Counted from the first letter of the stretch, positions 1 to 9,404 are shown. The stretch: 64,000 nt of DNA from Rapidithrix thailandica (GCF_039710355.1 NZ_JBDKWZ010000019.1:80310-144309), one strand, 5' to 3'. Made by a program: numbers and translations. The notes: a model not told the origin generated them from the letters alone.

Positions 1-302
1 AATCTGTAATTCCCTCCCATTGGAAAACACTGGATATTTTGGAGCACACGGAAAATACCATGCATAAATCCGTCCGGTTTAAAGATCCAAATGCCGATCC
101 GCCAAAGCTCATTTGTCAGCGAGTGAATGAAAATGAAGTCATCATTGATTATTCCTCAGAAAGAAGAATGAGTGATTTGGGAGTAGGGATTGCCAAGGGG
201 ATTGCAGAATTTTTTCAAGAGACTATTGAAATTACAAAAAAGCAAGTACAGAAAGATGGAAAAGATATTGTCGAGATCAGAATAAAAAAGATAGAGGAAT
301 AA
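1..302 (+). CDS. H-NOX (heme NO/oxygen-binding) domain protein, 3' end only
   Basis: The reading frame is open from the left edge (first full codon at base 3) to the TAA at 300-302, so only the C-terminal ~100 residues are visible. The segment carries the YxSxR signature (seen as YSSER), which in H-NOX proteins contacts the heme propionates, followed by a helix and strands typical of the end of the ~180-residue fold. Family members sense NO or O2 in the cytoplasm and often sit next to a histidine kinase or cyclic-di-GMP enzyme; the partner would lie off the left edge. A TTG at 39 could be mistaken for a start, but the family match continues upstream of it. The proximal heme histidine is not in the window. 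Confidence 0.75.
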   Translation, partial: SVIPSHWKTLDILEHTENTMHKSVRFKDPNADPPKLICQRVNENEVIIDYSSERRMSDLGVGIAKGIAEFFQETIEITKKQVQKDGKDIVEIRIKKIEE

Positions 303-335
303 GAATCAAAGGATCATTAAGCGTATTCTTTAGAG

Positions 336-365
336 AAGCTTGCTTGAAAGAGCAGGCTTTTTTTG
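336..365 (+). terminator. Rho-independent terminator of the H-NOX gene
   Basis: A 9-bp stem (336-344 with 351-359, one G-T pair) and 6-nt loop are followed by a T run, 34 bp after the H-NOX stop codon. Confidence 0.7.
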
Positions 366-727
366 AAAAAAACTCCCTGCAGAGTTCTGTAAGGTGTTTG
401 AATAAACCCCTTTCAAGTAGGATTTGAGCTGCTCCACAATCTCAACCTTCCCCGGTTAACCTGCTTGTCAGAGACAAACGAGGCCTTGCTTTTACAAGAA
501 AAACAAGGTAGGGCCTGCTTTTAAAAGGAAGCTCACTCGGTTATTTGTTAACTGTTAGGTTTAACAAACAAAATCCAGAATCCGCAGGGAAATATTTTAA
601 TCTCTTTGTTCTCGATTTCGGAGTGCAAATATAGTAGGGCAATGTGAATTTGCAAATTCAGAAAAATGAAAGATAGAATTGACTAATTATTTTTATTTTT
701 AAAAAACGAAACCATGAGGATGAGCAG
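366..727. other. Intergenic region before the AraC-type gene
   Basis: No credible gene is seen in these ~360 bases. There is an 8-bp inverted repeat (TTTGTTAA 544-551 with TTAACAAA 561-568). GAGGA at 716-720 lies 7 bases before the next ATG and serves as its ribosome binding site. Confidence 0.5.
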
Positions 728-1537
728 ATGAAAAATACAAAACATAATTGTCTCTTTACTCCCGTTCAACCTGCTGTAAGTCAGCATGGAGGAAAAGCGG
801 TTTACTCGGAGATTTTTCCGGATGTCAAATTGCAAGCGTTTATTTATTGTTATTGGCAGTTAAAATCAAATGAACCTTTGGATAAACCCTTTTCGTACCG
901 GGTAGTAGCTGACGGATGCATTGATTTGTTATTTGAGCTACATCACCCTGAAAATAATTTTGTGGCCGGGTTTTCCACTTCATTTTCGGAATATTCCTTG
1001 GGTTGTTCCTTTAATTATATGGGTGTGCGTTTTTTGCCGGGGGCCTTTCCTCTTTTATTTAACATCAATGCCTCCGAATTAACCAACCGTTTTGAACATC
1101 TGGCCCCGGTAGATCCGTCAATTTCTGCATTCATCCGGAATCGTTTTGAAGAGGCTCTCTCTTTGCAAGCCATCAAAGTACAATTTGATCAATACTTTTT
1201 AAACCATTTGGCAAAAGGAAATATCACTGTCGATAAAAGGCTATTTGAAGCAATCAAATTGATTTTGAACAGAAAGGGCATTTTGCATGTGGAAAAAGAG
1301 TTGGATACGGGGCTGAGTAGCCGGCAACTTCGCCGGTTGTTCAAGTTTTATATTGGGGATACGGCTAAAACCTTTAGCAAGGTGGTGCGCTTCCAGAGTC
1401 TGCTTTCTGCCAAGCCTTCAACGGAAAGTTTGAGGAATAACAAGTTGTTTTTAGATGCCGGGTATTACGATCAAGCTCATTTTATTAAAGAGTTTAAAAC
1501 CTTTTTCGGGCTTACTCCCTCTCAGGTAAAGGATTGA
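728..1537 (+). CDS. AraC-family transcriptional regulator with DUF6597-like N-terminus
   Basis: A cytoplasmic DNA-binding regulator of 269 residues. Residues ~1-150 match the DUF6597-type beta-rich N-terminal domain common in Bacteroidota AraC proteins (hydrophobic, with an FSYRVVADGCIDLLF stretch). Residues ~165-269 form the double helix-turn-helix of AraC/XylS, including SSRQLRRLFK and the second helix-turn-helix around DQAHFIKEFKTFFGLTPSQ. A GAGGA ribosome binding site precedes the ATG at 728; the ATG at 714 is out of frame and stops after five codons. The next gene on the same strand, 112 bp downstream, is a glyoxalase-fold protein, a common pairing in this phylum, so the regulator may control it. 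The ligand is unknown. Confidence 0.88.
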   Translation: MKNTKHNCLFTPVQPAVSQHGGKAVYSEIFPDVKLQAFIYCYWQLKSNEPLDKPFSYRVVADGCIDLLFELHHPENNFVAGFSTSFSEYSLGCSFNYMGVRFLPGAFPLLFNINASELTNRFEHLAPVDPSISAFIRNRFEEALSLQAIKVQFDQYFLNHLAKGNITVDKRLFEAIKLILNRKGILHVEKELDTGLSSRQLRRLFKFYIGDTAKTFSKVVRFQSLLSAKPSTESLRNNKLFLDAGYYDQAHFIKEFKTFFGLTPSQVKD

Positions 1538-1649
1538 CAGATTGAAGAGAGGAGGGTTGAAGGATTGACTGCACCGGATAAAATGTCCGATTTTTACAAG
1601 CTATTCACAGGCCAGGAAAGGAAATTTGTAGTAAATCATTGCATAAATT

Positions 1650-2126
1650 ATGAAAACAAAAATCCTTTTTCTAATGGCTGTTTGTAGCAGCTTGTATAGT
1701 TATTCTCAATCCAAAACTATTCACCAAAATCAGACAAGCATGAAATTAAATGCCGGAGTTGTTACCGAAAAACTAGCCGAAAGCAAGGCGTTTTATACCC
1801 AAGTCTTAGGCTTTGAAGTGACGTTTGAAAATGAATTTTACCTGTTACTGCATACTCCGAACCGGGGGGCTGCCATCAGTTTTTTATTGCCGAACCATCC
1901 TTCTCAACAAGCTTTGTTTCACAAACCTTTTTCCGGTGAAGGAATGTACTTAACCATCGAAGTGGAGGATGTTGATCAACTTTATCAGGAAATTAAAAGT
2001 AAGAAGGTAGAGATCAAGATTGACTTGAGGGATGAGCCTTGGGGTGACCGGCATTTTGCCATTCAGGACCCCAATGGTATTGGTATAGACTTGGTCACTT
2101 ATTCCCCACAGGAAGCCGAAAAATAA
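1650..2126 (+). CDS. VOC (glyoxalase/bleomycin-resistance fold) protein, possibly exported
   Basis: A 158-residue protein. From residue 31 it is a single vicinal-oxygen-chelate module: a beta-alpha-beta-beta-beta start (AESKAFYTQVLGFEV) and the closing DPNGIGIDLVTY strand typical of glyoxalase/antibiotic-resistance proteins. Members bind metal or small molecules as dimers; substrate cannot be inferred. The start is ambiguous: the ATG at 1650 adds a hydrophobic N-terminus ending SYSQ that looks like a signal peptide, while an in-frame ATG at 1740 would give the cytoplasmic domain alone. The downstream hairpin ends transcription. It follows the AraC-type regulator. Confidence 0.8.
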   Translation: MKTKILFLMAVCSSLYSYSQSKTIHQNQTSMKLNAGVVTEKLAESKAFYTQVLGFEVTFENEFYLLLHTPNRGAAISFLLPNHPSQQALFHKPFSGEGMYLTIEVEDVDQLYQEIKSKKVEIKIDLRDEPWGDRHFAIQDPNGIGIDLVTYSPQEAEK

Positions 2127-2152
2127 TTTTTCGGTATTTTTAAATTTTAACT

Positions 2153-2193
2153 TGCTCTTTTTAACCTGTTTAGGCTTTAAAGAGCATTTTTTT
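2153..2193 (+). terminator. Terminator after the VOC gene
   Basis: Inverted repeat TGCTCTTT (2153-2160) and AAAGAGCA (2179-2186), then a T run. It lies 27 bp after the VOC stop codon. Confidence 0.6.
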
Positions 2194-2366
2194 CTTGGAG
2201 AGGAGTGATGCCAAAATATAAATGTATCCGGAAATTATTGTACTTTTGATTTCGAGTAAACCGGGGTTTTTACAGAGTTGTTGAAAAGTCAAACAGGAGG
2301 GCTGGGAATAGAGATGACTTGAACTGTAACATTTAATCATAACCACTGGATAAAGCACCTATCATC

Positions 2367-2879
2367 ATGCAAAAACCACTTTCCAACGAGTACAATCCTT
2401 ATTATCAAAACTACATTGATTTAGTGCCTGATGGGGATTTTTTTGAAATGCTTCGCGATCAACGGGGGGCTATCGTTCGCTTTTTTGAAGACCTTCCGGA
2501 AGAAAAATATGATTACCAGTATGCAGAAGGCAAATGGACTATCAAAGAAGTTTTGATGCATATTTTGGATACTGAAAGAGTGATGGCGTATAGGGCTTTG
2601 GTAGCCGCAAGAGGCGATAAGACTACCAAGCTTCAAAATATGGACGAAGGCCTGTATGCCCGTAATATGAATGCCTCCGACCGGACGATGAAAAGTCTGC
2701 TGGATGAGTTTAAGGCAATTCGCCATTCTACGGTATTTTTATATGAAAATATGCCTGAAGAACAGAGTCAATGGGAAGCCGATGCCGTGACTCATCCCTT
2801 TACTGCCCGGGCCTTAGGGTATATTATTATCGGGCATGTGCAACATCACCTTAACGTTATCCAAGAGCGGTATCTGTAA
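2367..2879 (+). CDS. DinB family protein
   Basis: A 170-residue four-helix-bundle protein of the DinB/YfiT superfamily. The metal-binding pattern is visible: a histidine in the helix VLMHILDTERVMAYR (residues ~64-78) and the HVQHH motif near the C-terminus (~residues 156-160). Members are cytoplasmic and several are thiol- or metal-dependent transferases (bacillithiol or mycothiol enzymes), but most are uncharacterised, so no reaction is assigned. It stands alone, with terminators on both sides. The ATG at 2367 is the only sensible start. Confidence 0.85.
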   Translation: MQKPLSNEYNPYYQNYIDLVPDGDFFEMLRDQRGAIVRFFEDLPEEKYDYQYAEGKWTIKEVLMHILDTERVMAYRALVAARGDKTTKLQNMDEGLYARNMNASDRTMKSLLDEFKAIRHSTVFLYENMPEEQSQWEADAVTHPFTARALGYIIIGHVQHHLNVIQERYL

Positions 2880-2909
2880 CTCTACGCAGTAATAAGGAAA
2901 GTAAGGAGT

Positions 2910-2974
2910 CATGAGAAGTTTTGCGCAATTCTCATGGCTTTTTTTGTGTGTAAAAGCCGAGACGGGCTTTTTTT
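2910..2974 (+). terminator. Two successive terminator-like hairpins after dinB-like gene
   Basis: The first has stem CATGAGAA (2910-2917) with TTCTCATG (2929-2936) followed by a T run. The second has stem AAAGCC (2953-2958) with GGCTTT (2965-2970), also followed by T's. Confidence 0.7.
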
Positions 2975-3472
2975 GTTTGTTTTATGCTCTTTAAATTCAG
3001 GGGGAAAGGTATTAGTGTAAGGAATAGAGGTGATTATTGTAAAAAGAGTTGGCCAATAATAAGATGTCTTTCTATTGTTTCTTTACCAAACTGTACTATT
3101 CATAGATTTACCATCCTATTTTGGGATAATCGGAAGGAGTGCTGTTTTTTGATGTGTAGTATGTTATATGGAAAGGAGGGGTGTTTTTGTAATAAATCAA
3201 GGTAAATGATATAATAATATTCACAATTAACAATTTAGTAGATAGAGTTAATACATATTTATACTTGTAAAAAGTACTTAGATTTGTCTTGATAACAATA
3301 TTCAGATATGGGTAGTTTTCTAAAAAATGCCCGTTAATGATAAAGGCTTTTTCATTGGACTTTACAAGTTTTTGAGCAGGCCAAATCATTTTACAAAAGT
3401 TGCACAACTAACTGAAAATTGCTCTGAAAACAGGCAATAAAAATTGTAATCCTAAAATTCTTGAATTAAGTA
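2975..3472. other. AT-rich intergenic region upstream of the T9SS-sorted protein gene
   Basis: About 500 bases without a credible gene. Short open frames on both strands lack family resemblance and normal composition. It probably contains the promoter of the large surface-protein gene, but I cannot place it. Confidence 0.5.
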
Positions 3473-6400
3473 ATGAACAGGAAAACTACTATGCAAATCA
3501 GGCAATGCTGTTTACTGCTTTGCCTCTTCCTATCCTTTTCTGCCTTTGGACAAACCACCATTTGGTTGGAAGATTTTAACCTGCCTAATTACTCTACCAG
3601 TGATAATGGAGCTACGGCTTGGAGCTCTACTCAGCCAAGTGGAGCAGACTGGTGGATAGTGTGGTCATCGGAATATTATGGAAAAGATCTTGATGGAGAA
3701 GCAACCTGGACATCGGAACAAATCGATATTTCCACTTATACGGATGTATCGATTTCCATTGATATGCGGGAAAGTGGAACCTTGGAAAGTAGCGACTATA
3801 TTCGGGCGTATTATTCCATTGATGGGGGGGGAGAAGTTTTGTTTGGCGCAGAGTCCGACGACTTTACAAGTACAACTTTTTCTGCTGCCAACCTGAATGG
3901 AAATACACTGAGAATCATTATCAGGGCAAGAAATGATAGTAATAACGAATATTATTATTTTGACAATGTGCGTGTAGAAGGGACCTTGGCCAAAGATATG
4001 GAATACCTATCCAGTACATTGACTCAAAACAGCGATCAAGTAGCGGTGGGTAGTACCCATCAAGAGGTAATCGGTATTCAAGTAAATACTGAAAATACTA
4101 AAAACCCCTTGAATGCGAGTTTGTTTTCTTTTGCCACTCAAGGAAGTACGGATGCTGCCAATGATATTGTCAATGCAAGGCTATATTATACAGGTACCAG
4201 CAGTGTTTTTTCGACAGGGAATCAATTCGGGGGTACGGTTACTTCTCCCAATGGGACTTTTTCAATCAACGGGAACCAAACTTTGGCCGAAGGGACGAAT
4301 TATTTTTGGCTGGTATACGATATAGATGCCAATGCTACGATAGGGAATCTGGTAGATGCGGTATGTCATAAGTTAACCGTTGATGGCATGGACCGGATTC
4401 CTTCCGTTACCGACCCTGCGGGGAGTAGAAAAATCAACAATATTAGCTGTAACACAACTATCTCAAGTTTTCCTTATTCAGAAAGCTTTGAATCCGGCTT
4501 GGGTAATTGGACTCAGGGTACAAATGATGATATTAATTGGACCCGGAATAGCGGAGGCACAGATTCGGGAAGTACAGGGCCTTCTTCGGCGGCCGATGGC
4601 AACTATTATCTCTATACTGAAGCATCTTATCCAAATAACCCGAACAAGTCCGCCTACTTGATCAGTCCTTGTTTTGACTTGAATGGAACCTCAAGCCCTA
4701 CTTTGTATTTTTCCTATCATATGCAAGGGGCAGATATGGGAACACTTTATTTGGATGTGCAAGAAAAGGAAGGCGTTTGGATTAATTTGTTTTCACTCGG
4801 TGGTCATCAGGGTGTCTTCTGGAACGAACGGGAAATAGACCTTTCAGCGTATGAAGGTAAAAATATTAAGTTCAGGTTTCGGGGAATGACCGGAAACAGT
4901 TATCGCAGTGATATAGCTATCGACAAAATCGGAATTGAGAGTCAGCCGGATATGATATATCAATCCAGTACATTGACTCAAAACGGTAATCAAGTCGTGG
5001 TGGGTAGTACGGATCAAGATATTATTGGAATTAAAGTTACGACTTTAAACCCCTCCAATCCCTTAAGTATTAGTTCTTTCTCTTTTGATACTCAGGGAAG
5101 TACGGATGCTGCCAATGATATTGCCAATGCGAAACTCTATTACACCGGTACCAGTAATGCCTTTGCCACAGGCAATCAATTCGGAGGCACTGTCACTTCA
5201 CCGAATGGAGCCTTTACTATTAACGGCACACAAGTGTTAGCAGAGGGTGATAATTATTTCTGGTTAGTGTATGATATTGACGCCAATGCTACAGTAGATC
5301 ATTTGGTGGATGCGGTATGTAACCAGTTTACGATTGGTGGTGTGGGTGAAGTCCCAGCTATTACCGCTCCGGCAGGAAGTCGTAAAATCACGGACTTGGA
5401 CTGTAGTACGATTGTATCCGTTTTTCCTTATTCAGAAAGCTTTGAATCGGGGATTGGGGATTGGATACAAGATACCGGAGACAACTTTAACTGGACGCGT
5501 AATTCCGGAGGGACCTCTACAGGTAGCACCGGTCCTTCCGAAGCGGGACAGGGTACGTATTATATGTATACGGAAGCCAATGGAAATACCAACCGTACGG
5601 CCAACTTACTCAGCCCTTGTTTTGACTTGAGCAGTATGACCAATCCTTACTTCTACTTTATGTATCATATGCGAGGGGGTAATATGGGAAGTCTACGGGT
5701 GGAGGTTCAGGAAAATCCGGGGGTGAGTGCCTGGGTAACCCTGCAAACCTTTAGTGGGCATCAATCAAGCGAGTGGAAATTCAGTCAAATTGATCTCTCG
5801 GCCTATGCCGGTAAAACCATTAAGTTGCGCTTCCGGGGAGTGACAGGCGCTGGTATTGAAAGCGATATGGCTATTGACAACCTCTTTTTGGCCGAAAAGC
5901 TATTGGAAATTACACCGAGTGTTTCTACTGCCGATTTTGCGCAAGCCATTACCGGGACGGGAGTGGAAATCCGAAACCTGACTTATACCTCAGCCCATCC
6001 CGACTCGTACGGTACTTTTACGCTCAAAGACGGTACGCAAATCGGCTCGGCCCATGGAATTGTAATGTCTACCGGGGATGTCAGGGATATCGACCGGCCA
6101 AATAGTCGTAGAAATACTACTACAGAACTAGGCAGGTCAGGGTATACAGACTTGAATGGAAATGGGCGAACAACCTATGATGCCAGTTTTATAGAGTTTG
6201 ATGTGGTACCTTCGGGTGATACGTTGAAGTTCAACTATACCTTTCTGTCTGAGGAATACACCGAATATGTAAATGATGATTATAATGATGTCTTTGCGTT
6301 TTATATCAGCGGGCCGGGGATTACCGGAGAGCAAAATATTGCTATCATTCCGGGAACTTCTACGGAAGTATCTATTAACAATGTAAACCAAGGAGAGTAT

Positions 6401-8446
6401 ACGCAATATTTTGTGAATAACGATTTGCATAGTGACAATACCATAGAAGATGTCGCCGGTTTTTACAATATTGAATACGATGGGTATACGAAAAACCTGG
6501 TTGCGAAAATTGCCGTGCAAAGCTGTGAAACCTATCATATCAAGTGGGTAGTAGCCGATGGGAATGATAGACAGTATGATTCCGGTGTATTTGTAGAAGG
6601 TTTGTATAGTAATGATATCACAGGCGCTTCTTCCGTATCGGAAGTGTATAGCGAATGTGTGGAGGATCCTGTGACGGTTGAGTTTACAAGAGTCGGGGAT
6701 GTATCCAATAACTTGACCTTGGATGTAAATTACTCCGGTTCGATGACAAGGGGGGTAGATTATACTACCAGCGGTACCTTTTTAGGGCGTTTGACTTTCT
6801 CGGCAGGAGAGGCCACCAAGGCCATTACCATCACCCCTACGGTTTTGTACAGTATCAATCAGTTGGATAGTATTGTGGTCAGTTTGTCGAATTGTTCGGG
6901 AAGTGAGTTTGCCGCAACCAAGGTGTATTACAAACCCGATCCGGATTTGAGCAGTTATGGAACCTTGGAGATTTGTAGCGATGGAGAGTCAGCGATTGAC
7001 CCGGGAGCTTATGCCAATTATCAATGGAAAGATGCTTCCGATAATATCGTCTCTACGGATCGTATCTTGCGGACAAATGTAGAAGGGACGTATACACTTA
7101 CCGTGTTGAATGAAGAAGGTTGTACCGCTTCTTCGGACCCGATCACTATTGTGAAACTTCCCGAATTGATTGTTGCTGCCTCAGCTACTTGCCAACCTGC
7201 AGGCACAGGAAAAACACAAGTGTACCTGTCTGCTACCGGAGGAGGAGGAAGCTATCAATATAAATTAAGCACGGACCCTGCATCGGCATTTACATCCGAT
7301 CCGGTGTTCTTAGTTGATAATGGAACAACCGTTGCATTTGACATACTGTCTAACAAAGGATGTGAGAAAACCATCAATGTGACGACTCCGGCTGCTACTC
7401 CTGTAGAAATCTCTACTACAGACAAGACGGGGGATTGTGTGTTGGCAGGTGACAATGTATTCTATAATATCATTGATGACGAGGGGAACCTGATTGCCAG
7501 TATTCGGGATATGGGGAATAACCTGGGAGTGTTAACGGCAGAAGTGCTTATGGATGCTACGGTACAAAGCTACGATGGAGAGCCTTACTTACAACGGCAT
7601 TATAAGATTACGCCACAGCATAACGGTTTGAGTGCCATGGTTCGCTTGTACTTAACGCAACAAGAATACGAGAACCTTGCTTTGGAAAATCCTGAAATTC
7701 CATTGCCAATCCTTAGCGGAACCAACATTCTTGGAATCAGTAAGTACGATGGGGATGCTCCGGGATCGGGCAATGAGACGTTTATTAACAGTGATTTGGT
7801 CGTAGATGGGTTTGATGGTGACAGGCACTATATTGACTTTACCGTGCCGAGCTTCTCTTCCATTTATATACACAGTGCGGTGGATAATGATCCTTTACCG
7901 GTACGCTTCCTGTCAGTAGAAGCAAAACAGCAAGGCAAACACAATGTGGCATTGTTGTGGAAAACGGCCGATGAACACAACAATAAAGGATACGAAATTG
8001 AAAGAAGTGTACAAGGTCAAACCTTTGAGAAGATTGCTTTTATAGAAGGGAAGAATGTAAAAGGAGAGTCGGCTTACGAATACACTGACTACGGTGTGCA
8101 AGGAACGGTGTACTACCGCTTAAAGCAAGTAGATACCAACGGAGATTTTGAGTACAGCAAAGTGGTTTCCGTCACCTTGGAGACACTTCAAGAATTCAAA
8201 GTCAAAGTCTTTCCGAATCCGTTTACACAACAGCTGACCTTAGAAGTTTCGAACCCGGAGCAAATACCGGTCAACGTACAGGCATATGATGCCACCGGAA
8301 GACCTGTCTTCAACTTTACCTTGGAAGGTTCATCTTATATCAGCAAAGAGTTGAGTAATCACTTCCGGAACTTGTCGAGAGGGGTTTACACCTTGAGAGT
8401 TGAATCCTCTAACCAAGTGAAGTATGTAAAAGTTGTGAAACAATAA
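3473..8446 (+). CDS. Large secreted MAM / choice-of-anchor L protein with T9SS C-terminal sorting domain
   Basis: A 1657-residue exported protein. Residues 1-26 are a signal peptide (hydrophobic core, cut before QTT). Residues ~27-172 form a jelly-roll domain. Two tandem copies of a ~318-residue unit follow (~174-490 and ~492-810), each made of a BNR/sialidase-associated N-terminal-like module and a MAM-type module (FPYSESFESG start, internal disulphide cysteines). Residues ~815-1050 match the choice-of-anchor L domain (GTGVEIRNLTYT, GIVMSTGD). A Calx-beta-like and an Ig/PKD-like region come next. The last ~85 residues are a type A T9SS sorting domain (KVFPNPF, RGVYTLRV), so it should be secreted by the type IX system and anchored at the surface. 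Adhesion or matrix binding is plausible; no catalytic residues are recognised. It is monocistronic, with its own terminator. Confidence 0.88.
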   Translation: MNRKTTMQIRQCCLLLCLFLSFSAFGQTTIWLEDFNLPNYSTSDNGATAWSSTQPSGADWWIVWSSEYYGKDLDGEATWTSEQIDISTYTDVSISIDMRESGTLESSDYIRAYYSIDGGGEVLFGAESDDFTSTTFSAANLNGNTLRIIIRARNDSNNEYYYFDNVRVEGTLAKDMEYLSSTLTQNSDQVAVGSTHQEVIGIQVNTENTKNPLNASLFSFATQGSTDAANDIVNARLYYTGTSSVFSTGNQFGGTVTSPNGTFSINGNQTLAEGTNYFWLVYDIDANATIGNLVDAVCHKLTVDGMDRIPSVTDPAGSRKINNISCNTTISSFPYSESFESGLGNWTQGTNDDINWTRNSGGTDSGSTGPSSAADGNYYLYTEASYPNNPNKSAYLISPCFDLNGTSSPTLYFSYHMQGADMGTLYLDVQEKEGVWINLFSLGGHQGVFWNEREIDLSAYEGKNIKFRFRGMTGNSYRSDIAIDKIGIESQPDMIYQSSTLTQNGNQVVVGSTDQDIIGIKVTTLNPSNPLSISSFSFDTQGSTDAANDIANAKLYYTGTSNAFATGNQFGGTVTSPNGAFTINGTQVLAEGDNYFWLVYDIDANATVDHLVDAVCNQFTIGGVGEVPAITAPAGSRKITDLDCSTIVSVFPYSESFESGIGDWIQDTGDNFNWTRNSGGTSTGSTGPSEAGQGTYYMYTEANGNTNRTANLLSPCFDLSSMTNPYFYFMYHMRGGNMGSLRVEVQENPGVSAWVTLQTFSGHQSSEWKFSQIDLSAYAGKTIKLRFRGVTGAGIESDMAIDNLFLAEKLLEITPSVSTADFAQAITGTGVEIRNLTYTSAHPDSYGTFTLKDGTQIGSAHGIVMSTGDVRDIDRPNSRRNTTTELGRSGYTDLNGNGRTTYDASFIEFDVVPSGDTLKFNYTFLSEEYTEYVNDDYNDVFAFYISGPGITGEQNIAIIPGTSTEVSINNVNQGEYTQYFVNNDLHSDNTIEDVAGFYNIEYDGYTKNLVAKIAVQSCETYHIKWVVADGNDRQYDSGVFVEGLYSNDITGASSVSEVYSECVEDPVTVEFTRVGDVSNNLTLDVNYSGSMTRGVDYTTSGTFLGRLTFSAGEATKAITITPTVLYSINQLDSIVVSLSNCSGSEFAATKVYYKPDPDLSSYGTLEICSDGESAIDPGAYANYQWKDASDNIVSTDRILRTNVEGTYTLTVLNEEGCTASSDPITIVKLPELIVAASATCQPAGTGKTQVYLSATGGGGSYQYKLSTDPASAFTSDPVFLVDNGTTVAFDILSNKGCEKTINVTTPAATPVEISTTDKTGDCVLAGDNVFYNIIDDEGNLIASIRDMGNNLGVLTAEVLMDATVQSYDGEPYLQRHYKITPQHNGLSAMVRLYLTQQEYENLALENPEIPLPILSGTNILGISKYDGDAPGSGNETFINSDLVVDGFDGDRHYIDFTVPSFSSIYIHSAVDNDPLPVRFLSVEAKQQGKHNVALLWKTADEHNNKGYEIERSVQGQTFEKIAFIEGKNVKGESAYEYTDYGVQGTVYYRLKQVDTNGDFEYSKVVSVTLETLQEFKVKVFPNPFTQQLTLEVSNPEQIPVNVQAYDATGRPVFNFTLEGSSYISKELSNHFRNLSRGVYTLRVESSNQVKYVKVVKQ
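3994..5905 (+). repeat. Two tandem ~955-bp intragenic repeats (BNR-associated plus MAM unit)
   Basis: Unit 1 spans ~3994-4948 and unit 2 ~4949-5905. Both begin with the same CCAGTACATTGACTCAAAAC stretch and share near-identical blocks (STDAANDI, YYTGTS, NQFGGTVTSPNG), pointing to an internal duplication of a two-domain cassette. Confidence 0.85.
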
Positions 8447-8470
8447 ACTAAGATGAATTCTTAATAATAT

Positions 8471-8500
8471 AAGCCAGCGAAACCTTCGCTGGCTTTTTTT
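8471..8500 (+). terminator. Strong Rho-independent terminator
   Basis: An 11-bp perfect stem (8471-8481 with 8485-8495) and very short loop are followed by T's, 25 bp after the stop codon of the surface-protein gene. Confidence 0.85.
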
Positions 8501-8528
8501 CGGAACCCAATCCAAAGGATAAGGTTTA

Positions 8529-8649
8529 AGAGCATGTTTGAAATTTCTTACGAGGCCGTCCACCGAATGTCGGACCACCGAATGTCGGTCCATTCAAAAA
8601 GTTGCACTGAGGTTCCTGAAATGGGGGGACAACAATATAAGCACGCTCT
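8529..8649. repeat. Possible MITE or IS remnant with an internal tandem repeat
   Basis: Imperfect terminal inverted repeats (AGAGCATGTTTGA 8529-8541 against ATAAGCACGCTCT 8637-8649; 9 of 13 match) enclose two direct copies of CCACCGAATGTCGG (8560-8573 and 8575-8588). No transposase is present. The repeats are short, so this is tentative. Confidence 0.35.
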
Positions 8650-8760
8650 AAGAAGGATGGCGTAAGGTGTTCAAACAAAGTAGGCTGTATATTGTTGATG
8701 AGGAGGAATCATGACTTTTTGACTACCGTGAACCGGAAGAAACAAATTCAGTGATAAATT

Positions 8761-8801
8761 AAAACACCCGGTTAATCATCAAGTGTTAACCGGGTGTTTT
8801 T
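8761..8801. terminator. Hairpin terminator downstream of the DUF983 gene (works in either direction)
   Basis: A perfect ~15-bp inverted repeat (AAAACACCCGGTTAA 8761-8775 with its complement 8786-8800). A-rich on one side and T-rich on the other, it can end transcripts from both the + strand and the minus-strand DUF983 gene. Confidence 0.75.
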
Positions 8802-8836
8802 GTATATGATCAGGTAGGACTCAACTACACTATTTT

Positions 8837-9244
8837 TTATTTTAAAGAGTTTTGTTCGGATTGGTGTTTTTCAATGGCTCCAGGCTTATAAGAGGCTCCC
8901 CCAAACAAATGAAGCATCAAAGCTCTTGAAAAGCGAAAGGTAAACGGAACAAGCATCAAGCAAGGAATCATTGCAGATAATATCCAGACAACGGTGCTTT
9001 CCGGATTGATCAACACATAGGTAGCCACGGCACAGCTGATCATAATGGCCATGTTGATCCCATAGCTAAAGTACATGGCCCCAAAATAAAATCCAGGCTC
9101 CGGTTCAAAGTTACATCCGCATTTCGGGCAACTTTTATTCATTTTAATAAATTTTCCAATATTCAAACCGGAATGCTGAAACATCTTACCTTTTCGGCAT
9201 TGTGGACAACGCAAGCTCCACATAGCTTTGATACTCACTGACAT
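8837..9244 (-). CDS. DUF983 family membrane protein
   Basis: A 135-residue inner-membrane protein. The N-terminal part has two CxxC pairs (CPQC and CPKC, then a further Cys), a likely zinc ribbon, with the family-typical FEPEPGFYFGAMY between ribbon and membrane. Two strongly hydrophobic helices follow (~residues 57-80 and 84-106). DUF983 proteins are widespread in Bacteroidota and Alphaproteobacteria and have no assigned function. The gene is alone on the minus strand between two hairpins. The start at 9244 gives the conserved N-terminus. Confidence 0.85.
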   Translation of the reverse strand: MSVSIKAMWSLRCPQCRKGKMFQHSGLNIGKFIKMNKSCPKCGCNFEPEPGFYFGAMYFSYGINMAIMISCAVATYVLINPESTVVWILSAMIPCLMLVPFTFRFSRALMLHLFGGASYKPGAIEKHQSEQNSLK

Positions 9245-9356
9245 GATAGTATTGTTTTGGGTTTCTAATATCCTTCTTAGGATTCAGCTGACTTTAGTCC
9301 CGCAAAGGTACTTCCGGAAACCCAATTTCGGAACAGTTCATCTGCTTATAAAGGAA

Positions 9357-9404
9357 CCGAGGATAATTTTAGAAAAGATTTTTCTTTTCTAAAATTATCC
9401 TCGG
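9357..9404. repeat. 21-bp perfect inverted repeat (hairpin) between floA and the DUF983 gene
   Basis: Arms 9357-9377 and 9384-9404 are exactly complementary with a 6-nt loop. It lies 41 bp beyond the floA stop codon on the minus strand, so it may end or stabilise the floA transcript. The expected T run after the stem is weak. Confidence 0.75.

Noticed and set aside
3108..3407. Minus-strand frame of 99 codons in the intergenic region before the surface-protein gene
   Set aside because: AT-rich, low-complexity residues with no family resemblance, no plausible start context and no conserved neighbours.
6137..6538. 133-codon minus-strand frame inside the surface-protein gene
   Set aside because: Lies fully within a well-supported coding sequence and reads as an antisense shadow rich in Ile/Arg.
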